From Pseudonocardia lacus (GTDB lineage Bacteria; Actinomycetota; Actinomycetes; Mycobacteriales; Pseudonocardiaceae), in NCBI RefSeq assembly GCF_018531445.1, contig NZ_JAHDTH010000070.1:1-34280 (forward strand): a stretch of 34,280 bases of DNA. The letters are read 5' to 3'. Made by a program: the position numbers and the translations under genes. This document shows, one piece after another, positions 28,358 through 34,280 of the stretch (positions are counted from its first letter, which is position 1; the number at the start of each line of letters is the position of its first letter). The notes beneath the pieces were generated by a model that saw nothing but the letters and a program-made list of their open reading frames with translations, did not search any database and was not told the origin of the DNA.

Positions 28358-29031
28358 CAGGTCCCCGCCTCTGCGGCCGCCCGGTTGGCGGGGCGCCGGC
28401 GGATCACGTACTCGGCGACGGCGAGGTTGATGCCCCAGCCGGCCCCGAGCATGAGGTCGGTGGCCAGCTCGCCGCCGCCGAGGACGGCCTCCCCGAAGGC
28501 TCCGGTGAACACCTGCGTGCCGGCCCCGAGGGCCAGCGCGTAGGCCCGGGTCATCCAGGCCCGGTGGCCGGTGACGTCGCCGCGGCGGATCGCGGCGAGC
28601 CCGAGGACGAGGCTGACGGCCATCCCCGACCCGAACGCGAGCCGGAACTGGTGGGCCAGCTCGCCGGTGCCGGGCTGGTGGGGGAGGAACAACGTCAGCC
28701 ACAGCGCCGAGAGCGCCACGGCCAGGCCCAACGCCACCAGGACCCGCCCGGCCCGCCGGTGCCAGCGGGGCCGCCGGCGCCGCAGCGCCGCGGAGAACTG
28801 GAACGCGCCCAGGACGCCGTATCCGACCGCGCAGACGATGTGCACGACCAGAGGTGCGGGCGAGGCGCCGAAGCGGGGGTCCGCCGGGATCAGCTGCGGC
28901 CCGCCGAGCACCTCGACCAGCCGCAGGGTCCCGGCGGCGGCGGGCACCAGGACCAGGGCGACCAGCAGGAACGGCACCCAGCCGGTCGAGCGCGCCGCCG
29001 GGGTGGGGCGGGCCGCCGCCGGGACCGTCAC
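28357..29031 (-). CDS. DUF2306-like membrane protein
   Basis: The 224-residue protein has about six membrane helices (starting WVPFLLVALVLVPAAAGTLRL, then VVHIVCAVGYGVLGAFQFS, VLVALGLAVALSALWLTLFL, GMAVSLVLGLAAI and two more). H in LVVHIV, HRRAGR, and GHRAWMTRAYALALGAGTQV are the conserved polar features of DUF2306 proteins. The function is unknown. GTG 29031 overlaps the stop of the preceding membrane gene (GTGA); an upstream in-frame GTG would run through that gene. It is the second of three overlapping genes below a LuxR-type regulator. Confidence 0.78.
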   Translation of the reverse strand: MTVPAAARPTPAARSTGWVPFLLVALVLVPAAAGTLRLVEVLGGPQLIPADPRFGASPAPLVVHIVCAVGYGVLGAFQFSAALRRRRPRWHRRAGRVLVALGLAVALSALWLTLFLPHQPGTGELAHQFRLAFGSGMAVSLVLGLAAIRRGDVTGHRAWMTRAYALALGAGTQVFTGAFGEAVLGGGELATDLMLGAGWGINLAVAEYVIRRRPANRAAAEAGT

Positions 29032-29717
29032 CGGGCGCCGGCCGGGTCGAGCCGCGGGGTGCCGGGGCTGGACGGGGGCCGGGCCGCCGGGGTGCGCTGG
29101 TCGCGCCACAGCGAGATCCCCAGGCCGATCAGCGCGACGCCGACCGGAACCGCGAAGAGCCGCTGCTCGACCATGGGCAGCAGCGGGATCGCGGCGGTGG
29201 CGAGGGCGCCGGCGGCCAGGAGCGCGGCGGCCCAGCGTGACAGGACGCCGGCTCGCAGGAGGGCGAGGCCGAACAGCACGCCGCCGCCGATGAAGATGGC
29301 GCCCAGGATCGCGTTGAGGGTGAGCAGCCCGCCGATGTCGCCGACGGCGGTACCGCCCGTGGCCACGGAGAGGACGTCGTCGACGTAGCCGGGTGCGACG
29401 GCACCCAGCGCCGGCAGGACGGACAGCCCCACGACCTCCACACTCAGCATGACGAGGTAGGCGGCGGCGAAGGTGAGGTAGCCGAGCAGACCGAGCACCC
29501 CGGCCCGCTGCACCTGGCGCAGGTACATGCCGGTGATCCCGGCGAGCGCCAGCGCAGCCATGACCACCTTCGTGCCCTGGCGGAGCGCGTATTCGGTTGT
29601 GGTGGCGAATGCGGCGTCGAGGTGGGGGTGGCCGATCTGCACGGCGATGAACAGCACGCCCGCCGCGGCGGCGGCGAGGGCCGATGCTCGGGTCAGTGTG
29701 GTGGTGGTGACGGTCAT
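29028..29717 (-). CDS. Multi-pass membrane protein, function unknown (DUF4386-like)
   Basis: The 229-residue protein has about seven hydrophobic segments (ALAAAAAGVLFIAVQIG, VVMAALALAGITGMYL, VLGLLGYLTFAAAYLVMLSV, LLTLNAILGAIFIGGGVLFGLALL, WAAALLAAGALATAAIPLLP, VPVGVALIGLGISLW). The arrangement is reminiscent of DUF4386-type proteins, but the match is not certain. ATG 29717 is preceded by GAAGGAG. The Shine-Dalgarno region overlaps a perfect inverted repeat (29729-29747). It lies 92 nt after the LuxR regulator stop, so it may have its own promoter as well as read-through. Confidence 0.72.
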   Translation of the reverse strand: MTVTTTTLTRASALAAAAAGVLFIAVQIGHPHLDAAFATTTEYALRQGTKVVMAALALAGITGMYLRQVQRAGVLGLLGYLTFAAAYLVMLSVEVVGLSVLPALGAVAPGYVDDVLSVATGGTAVGDIGGLLTLNAILGAIFIGGGVLFGLALLRAGVLSRWAAALLAAGALATAAIPLLPMVEQRLFAVPVGVALIGLGISLWRDQRTPAARPPSSPGTPRLDPAGAR

Positions 29718-29728
29718 GGTCGGGCTCC

Positions 29729-29747
29729 TTCGATCGGTGTCATCGAA
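29729..29747. promoter_or_regulatory. Inverted repeat at the ribosome-binding site of the membrane operon
   Basis: TTCGAT and ATCGAA form perfect 6-bp arms around CGGTGTC. The left arm directly joins the AAGGAG ribosome-binding site of the 29717 start. It could be an operator or an RNA hairpin that hides the site. A second imperfect repeat (GCCGGCGTCAC / GTGACCGGC, 29769-29795) lies just upstream, with GGGGTGAG copies at 29761 and 29795. Confidence 0.4.
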
Positions 29748-29809
29748 CGTAGGAAGCCGGGGGGTGAGCCGGCGTCACCCGACGATGTGACCGGCGGGGT
29801 GAGATCGGG

Positions 29810-32509
29810 CTAGAGCACGCCGCGTTCGCGGCCGCGGTGGACCGCGGCCCGCCGGGTGGTGACGTCGAGCTTGGCGAAGATGTGCTTGGTGTGGGTGCGC
29901 AGCGTGTTGTGCGAGACGTACATCTCCCGCGCGATCTGCGGCCCGGTCAGCTCGCTGTCCAGCAGTCGCAGCACCTGCAGCTCCCGCTCGGTCAGCAGGC
30001 CCGCCGCCGACGGCGACCTGCGCCCGGGTTCGGGCGGGGAGGTGAGGCCGAGCACCTGGCGCACGTGCTCGACGGCGACGCCGTGACGCTCGGCGTCGCG
30101 CAGCAGCTCGGTCATCGGGGCGCCCTCGTCCAGGAAGAGCCGCACGCAGACCTCCGGTTCGGGGGCCCCGGCGAACGCCCGGTCGAGCGCCGCGCGGGCC
30201 TGCTGCCGCTGTCCTCGCGCGTCGTGGGCGAGGGCCTGCAGCACGCGGATCTCGACGAGGCTGCCGGCGCGCCCGGCAGCCTCGGCCGCGTCGTGCACCC
30301 GGTCCAGGAGCCGCAGCGCCCGGTCGATCCGGACGGAGTTGGGGTGAACTCGATACTGCGCGACGAGCAGCCGGACCACGGTGAGGTGGTCGAACTCGCC
30401 CAGGTAGCGGACGTCGTCGTCGCCGGTCGGGCCGCGTTCCGCAGCCCAGTCCGCGGCTTCCGCCAGGCGACCCTGCGCGATCAGGACGCGGGCCCGCAGC
30501 GCCGGGATGGGGCGGACGTCGGGGAGGAAGCCGGGCAGGTACCGCTGCTGGGCCTGGGCGAGGAGGTCGACGGCGCCGTCCGGGTCGCCCCCGGTCGCGG
30601 CGAGCAGGCCCATCGCCACGAACCACCGGTAGCGGCCCTCGGTGGTCGACGCGGGCTCGCCGAGCGCCGCGGCGGTGTCGAGGTGTCGCCGGGCGCCGTC
30701 GAGGTCCCCGGCGTCGCGATCGATCTCGCCCAGCACGACGTGCAGGTCTGCCGTCGCGCGCGCCGTGCCCCGGGCCGCGGCCAGCTGCAGCGCCCCCTCG
30801 CAGAGCCCGCGGGCGGTGCCGGGGCGGCCGGCCGCGCGCCACATGTCGGCGAGCACGACCGTGCCGCTGAGCTCGTCGACCAGGTTGCCGGCCGCGCGCA
30901 GGCTGCTCACCGCGCTGTCGAAGGTCCGCAGCGCGGTGGACACGTCCCCCTCCGCCCACGCGGCGAGCCCGAGGAACCCGGCCGCACCGCCCCGCGCGAG
31001 GTGGTCGGTGGGGCCGGCCAGGTCGAGGGCGCGCCGAGCGTGCTCCGACGTGCCGGCCACGTCGCCCCGGGCCTGCGCCAGCGAGGCACGGTAGACCGCA
31101 ATGGTCGCCGGCAGCGTGTGCAGCTCCTCCGAGTCGGCCCAGGGCGGAGCCGACCCCGCCGGTACGGCGGCCAGCGCGCGTTCCGCGTCGTCGAGCCGGG
31201 CCTCGAACCCGTCGAGGTCGCCGGAGACCATGAGCATCCAGCCGTGGAAGACGCCGAGGACCGGGCTGCGGCTGACGACGTCGTCGGGCAGCGCCTTCAG
31301 CCAACCGAGGAACACCGCGTCCCGCCGGGTGCGCCGGATCGCCGGCACGGCCCGCTCCATGAGCCGCGCGGCGCGGGCGAACCCGCCGGCGGCCAGCGCG
31401 TGCCCGACGGCGTCCTCGGCCAGGTCGTGCTGCTCGTACCAGCGGCTGGCCCGCTCGTGCTGCCGCAGTACCTGCTCGGGCTGCTCGCTCGCGGTGCGCG
31501 CCCGCAAGACGTCGGCGAACAGGTGGTGGTAGCGGTACCACTCCCGCCGGTCGTCCAGCGGGACGAGGAACAGGTTGGCGCGCTCCAGGGCCACGAGCAT
31601 CCGGGTCCCGTCGTCGCCACCGGTCACGGCGTCGCACAGCGGCCCGGTGAGCCGATCGAGGACCGCGGTGCTCAGCAGGAAGCGGCGGATGGGCTCGGGT
31701 TGGTGCGCCAGTACCTCCTCGACCAGGTAGTCGACGATGTAGCGGTCATCCCCGGCGAACCGGGCGATGAACCCGGCGACGTCGTCGCGGCCCTGCAGGG
31801 AGAGGGCAGCCAGTTGGAGCGCGGCGATCCACCCCTCCGTGCGCTGCTCCAGCGCCGCGACGTCCCGCGCGGCGAGGCCCAGACCCGCGACCTCGTTGAG
31901 GTAGGCCGCGGCCTCGTCGGGGGTGAAGCGCAGGCCGGTGGCGCGGATCTCGACGAGCCGGCCGCGGGCCCGCATCCGGGCCAGCGGGAAGGGCGGATCG
32001 GCTCGGCTCGCGATCACCACGTGGACCTGCGGGGGGAGGTGCTCCAGCAGGAACGCGACCCCGTTGTGCACCTCTGGCGCGTCGATGTCGTGGTAGTCGT
32101 CGAGGACCAGCACGACGTCGTCCGTCAGGGCGTGCAGGTCGTTGAGCAGGGCGGTGAGGACCGCCTCGATCGGCGGTCGTGGTGCCTCCAGCAACGACAG
32201 TGCACCCGCACCGAGCGTTTCCGTCGCCGCGGGAGCCGTCCGCAGCGCGGCGACCACGTACGTCCAGAACGTCGCGGGATCGTTGTCCCCCCGGTCGAGT
32301 GAGAGCCAGGCGACCGACCGCCGCCCACCGGGCGCGGTGGCCAGTCGATCGGCCAGCAGCGTCGTCTTGCCGAACCCGGCCGGAGCCGACACGAGCGTCA
32401 GCGCCGCCCCGGTCCCGTGGCGCAGGTGCTCGCCCAGCCGCGGTCGGGCCACGAGCCCGCCCGGTGGCCGGGGGACGTGGAGCTTTGATTCGAGCAACGA
32501 CCCGGCCAC
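29810..32509 (-). CDS. LuxR-family large ATP-binding (MalT/LAL-type) transcriptional regulator
   Basis: The protein has about 899 residues. An N-terminal STAND-type NTPase domain shows P-loop PAGFGKTT (43-50) and Walker B VVLVLDDYHDID (near 135). WIAALQLAALSLQGR and REWYRYHHLFADVLR are typical of MalT relatives. A long TPR-like helical region (about 350-790) senses a ligand. The C-terminal LuxR helix-turn-helix (LTERELQVLRLLDSELTGPQ, ending NTLRTHTKHIFAKLDVTTRR) occupies about 837-899. GTG 32509 is chosen because GGGAG lies 5 nt upstream and SLLESKLHVPRPP is the common family start; GTG 32581 would add 24 residues. It is upstream of three membrane/small genes on the same strand, its likely targets. 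The ligand is unknown. Confidence 0.9.
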   Translation of the reverse strand: MAGSLLESKLHVPRPPGGLVARPRLGEHLRHGTGAALTLVSAPAGFGKTTLLADRLATAPGGRRSVAWLSLDRGDNDPATFWTYVVAALRTAPAATETLGAGALSLLEAPRPPIEAVLTALLNDLHALTDDVVLVLDDYHDIDAPEVHNGVAFLLEHLPPQVHVVIASRADPPFPLARMRARGRLVEIRATGLRFTPDEAAAYLNEVAGLGLAARDVAALEQRTEGWIAALQLAALSLQGRDDVAGFIARFAGDDRYIVDYLVEEVLAHQPEPIRRFLLSTAVLDRLTGPLCDAVTGGDDGTRMLVALERANLFLVPLDDRREWYRYHHLFADVLRARTASEQPEQVLRQHERASRWYEQHDLAEDAVGHALAAGGFARAARLMERAVPAIRRTRRDAVFLGWLKALPDDVVSRSPVLGVFHGWMLMVSGDLDGFEARLDDAERALAAVPAGSAPPWADSEELHTLPATIAVYRASLAQARGDVAGTSEHARRALDLAGPTDHLARGGAAGFLGLAAWAEGDVSTALRTFDSAVSSLRAAGNLVDELSGTVVLADMWRAAGRPGTARGLCEGALQLAAARGTARATADLHVVLGEIDRDAGDLDGARRHLDTAAALGEPASTTEGRYRWFVAMGLLAATGGDPDGAVDLLAQAQQRYLPGFLPDVRPIPALRARVLIAQGRLAEAADWAAERGPTGDDDVRYLGEFDHLTVVRLLVAQYRVHPNSVRIDRALRLLDRVHDAAEAAGRAGSLVEIRVLQALAHDARGQRQQARAALDRAFAGAPEPEVCVRLFLDEGAPMTELLRDAERHGVAVEHVRQVLGLTSPPEPGRRSPSAAGLLTERELQVLRLLDSELTGPQIAREMYVSHNTLRTHTKHIFAKLDVTTRRAAVHRGRERGVL

Positions 32510-32610
32510 GACCGCTCCCTCGAACACCTCCCGCGGGTCGCCGCCGATCCGGCGACCCTGCGGGCGCTCCCGCCCCGGCACCGGCGATGAGCAGCGTGGT
32601 CAGTATGAGC

Positions 32611-32620
32611 GGGTCGACCC
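32611..32620. promoter_or_regulatory. Palindrome in the divergent LuxR / pRiA4b intergenic region
   Basis: GGGTCGACCC is a perfect 10-bp palindrome about 100 bp upstream of the LuxR-type regulator start. AGCGTGGTC also occurs twice nearby (32593-32601 and 32674-32682). The 295-nt gap from 32510 to 32804 otherwise holds no gene I can support. Confidence 0.2.
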
Positions 32621-32804
32621 GGCGCGGTCACGACCGACCAGGTGGTGGACCGCGGTGGCCATGACTCCCGCTCAGCGTGGTCGTGGTCGGTGAGGTGACC
32701 CCGTCGGTCGGACACCTCCGGACTTGGCAGCAGCCATTCAGAGGTCGTTGCAGAAGTAGTGGAGTGGATCCGGCTGGGTGTTGAGCTGGTGGGAGCATCG
32801 CCGT

Positions 32805-33401
32805 GTGGCGAGGCCTCGGGTGACGGGGAAGACGAAGATCTTCCGGATCGAGATCGTGTTGGCCGATGTCGAACCGGTGGTGCGGCGGGTGGTCGAGGTG
32901 CCCGGCGAGGCGAGCTTGGCGGTGCTGCACGAGGTGGTGCAGGACGCGATGGGCTGGGAGCACGCGCATCTGCACGAGTTCGACATCGCCGGGCAGCGCT
33001 ACGGGCTACCCGACCCGGACTGGGACACCGGTGTCGTCGATGAGTCGAGGGCGAAGCTGTTCCGGCTGCTGTCGGTGGGCGACGAGGCGGGCTACGTCTA
33101 CGACTTCGGCGACAACTGGCATCACGTGCTGGTCGTCGACGCGGTGATCGCCCCGGAGGCGGGGGTGCGCTATCCACGCTGTGTCGCTGGCGAGGGTGCC
33201 TGTCCACCGGAGGATGTCGGCGGGCCGTTCGGCTATACGGAGTTCGTCGAAGCTCTCACCGATCCGACCCACCCGGAGCACGCCGAGCGGCTGGAGTGGT
33301 GGGGCTCGGACCGGTTCGACCCGCATCGCTTCGACCTCGCCGCCACCGACCGGGCGCTGGAGCACCTGGCGTGGGCCCCGCTCCTACCGGCGCGAGCCTG
33401 A
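32805..33401 (+). CDS. Plasmid pRiA4b ORF-3 family protein
   Basis: The 198-residue protein has the family's conserved blocks: IFRIEIVLADVEPVVRRVVEV at the start, HEVVQDAMGWEHAHLHEF, YDFGDNWHHVLVV, PRCVAGEGACPPEDVGGPFGY (with Cys pair and CPPED), and a WWGSDRFDPHRFDL tail. These proteins are found on plasmids and within or next to insertion sequences such as IS1096, where one was once called TnpR; their biochemical role is unknown. GTG 32805 has GGGAG upstream at about 9 nt. The stop is only 16 nt from the end of a transposase gene on the opposite strand, so it may be a passenger of mobile DNA. Confidence 0.85.
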   Translation: MARPRVTGKTKIFRIEIVLADVEPVVRRVVEVPGEASLAVLHEVVQDAMGWEHAHLHEFDIAGQRYGLPDPDWDTGVVDESRAKLFRLLSVGDEAGYVYDFGDNWHHVLVVDAVIAPEAGVRYPRCVAGEGACPPEDVGGPFGYTEFVEALTDPTHPEHAERLEWWGSDRFDPHRFDLAATDRALEHLAWAPLLPARA

Positions 33402-34280
33402 GCTGATCTTGACTGGGTCAGGCTGGTTGAGACAGGCGGCGCAGACAGATCAGTGCGCACGCCAGCCGGAGCATCGCCTCGATGCTGGTGCGGGAGCGTT
33501 CGTAGCGCAGCGCGAGCCGGCGGAACGACAGCAGCCACGCCATCGTGCGTTCCACGACCCACCGAACCCGCCCGAGGCGCTGGGAGTCCTCGATCCCGCG
33601 TCGCGCGATCCGCACGCCGATCCCGCGTTCGTGCAGGTATCGGCGGCATCGTGGGTAGTCGTAGCCCTTGTCGGCGTGCAGCTTGACCGGGCGCCTGCGC
33701 GGGCGGCCGGGACGTCCGCGCTGTTCACGCACGCCGGGGTTGGTATCGAGCAACTCCTCCAGCATCCGGCTGTCGTGGGTGTTCGCGCCGGTCACCAGCG
33801 CGTGCAGCGGGAGGCCGTTGCGGTCGCAGAGCACGTGGTACTTCGACCCCCGCTTACCGCGATCGGTCGGTGAGGGCCCGGTCGCCTCGCCGCGGCGCTT
33901 GGCGCGCACGCTGACCGAGTCGACCGCGGCCCGGGACCAGTCCAGGACTCCGGCTTGGCCGAGCCGGTCGAGCACCGCCCGGTGCAGCTGGTCCCAGACC
34001 CCAGCGCGCTGCCAGTCCCGCAGCCGCCGCCAGCACGTCGTGCCCGACCCGCACCCCAGCTCACCCGGCAGGTCGTTCCATCCGATCCCGGTCGTGAGCA
34101 CGAACACGATCCCCGCCAGCACAGCGCGGTCGGCAACCCGTGGCCGGCCTGTCCGCCCATCACGGCGTCGACGACGCCGAGGTGGAGGAATCAGCGGCTC
34201 GATCAACTCCCACAGCTCGTCGCTCACCAGTCGCTCAGCCGTCGATCCCGTCGCCATCGACCGTGATCGTCCGCGCCGGG
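33402..34280 (-). mobile_element. IS5-type insertion sequence, ends not resolved
   Basis: A single complete transposase gene fills the region. The left end must lie in 33402-33417, because the pRiA4b gene stops at 33401. The right end lies within or just past 34258-34280. Comparing the two ends shows only a weak shared GATC and no clear terminal inverted repeat, and the window may cut the right one off. Target-site duplication cannot be judged. Confidence 0.6.
33418..34257 (-). CDS. IS5 family transposase (DDE)
   Basis: The 279-residue transposase is intact in one frame. The N-terminal part (LVSDELWELIEPLIPPP) carries the DUF4096-like domain usual in this group. The DDE catalytic core includes Asp in AAVDSVSVRAKR, Asp in LHADKGYDYPRCR, and Glu in RWVVERTMAWLLSFRRLALRYE-type segment (Y/W-VERT signature). 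GKRGSKYHVLCDRNGLPL links the first two. ATG 34257 lies close to the expected element end, as is usual. No frameshift is needed, unlike many IS5 relatives with two frames. It was probably active recently. Confidence 0.92.
   Translation of the reverse strand: MATGSTAERLVSDELWELIEPLIPPPRRRRRRDGRTGRPRVADRAVLAGIVFVLTTGIGWNDLPGELGCGSGTTCWRRLRDWQRAGVWDQLHRAVLDRLGQAGVLDWSRAAVDSVSVRAKRRGEATGPSPTDRGKRGSKYHVLCDRNGLPLHALVTGANTHDSRMLEELLDTNPGVREQRGRPGRPRRRPVKLHADKGYDYPRCRRYLHERGIGVRIARRGIEDSQRLGRVRWVVERTMAWLLSFRRLALRYERSRTSIEAMLRLACALICLRRLSQPA

Noticed and set aside
33402..34280. Terminal inverted repeats of the IS5-type element
   Set aside because: The two candidate ends share only a GATC and scattered bases, and the right end may lie outside the window.

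Overview
The window is uniformly very GC-rich, with dense genes, frequent GTG starts and many 4-nt ATGA/GTGA overlaps. It looks like the chromosome of a high-GC actinomycete. Three genes point to a Pseudonocardiaceae-like actinobacterium: a DinB-type mycothiol-dependent enzyme, a fused isobutyryl-CoA mutase IcmF, and a SARP regulator. The genus cannot be fixed from the sequence alone.

Layout. 1-2275: the start of a SARP-type regulator (minus), divergent from two overlapping imine-reductase-like genes. Three 11-bp-spaced direct repeats lie between them, as expected of SARP binding sites. 2249-4921: a lipoprotein, a DUF3140 protein, and a divergent MarR / azoreductase-type flavoprotein pair around a palindrome. 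4922-5669: about 750 nt of non-coding DNA between convergent genes. It holds a large composite inverted repeat and three evenly spaced (161-163 bp) palindromic arrays of TCGCAG/CTGCGA. 5670-8834: a cytosolic BtuF-like metal-receptor protein (minus); then an exported protein linked by a relay of three tiny overlapping ORFs, made of a duplicated start-site module, to a four-helix DUF6529-type membrane protein; then a GNAT acetyltransferase. 8858-12103: icmF. 12277-17888: a small membrane protein, a Crp/GlxR-type site, a mycothiol-dependent enzyme, a ROK kinase / PhoD phosphatase / GNAT run, and a DoxX protein with an 11-residue-repeat C-terminus. 17945-20053: a TetR - [3Fe-4S] ferredoxin - cytochrome P450 operon with an operator in its promoter. 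20193-25062: a serine protease - MoxR - DUF58 - VWA - VWA operon of the Bat/aerotolerance type. 25175-28123: a glutamate-cysteine-ligase-like gene, a CAU-anticodon tRNA, a gene remnant abutting the tRNA, and an epimerase-like gene. 28127-32509: a LuxR-family large ATP-binding regulator upstream of three overlapping membrane/small genes. 32805-34280: a pRiA4b ORF-3-like gene beside an IS5-type transposase, which marks the right edge as mobile DNA.

Most genes belong to recognised families. The least explained parts are the palindromic arrays at 5227-5649, the mini-ORF relay at 7315-7522, and the gene fragment fused to the tRNA end at 26856. Function calls come from reading motifs by eye; no database search was run.
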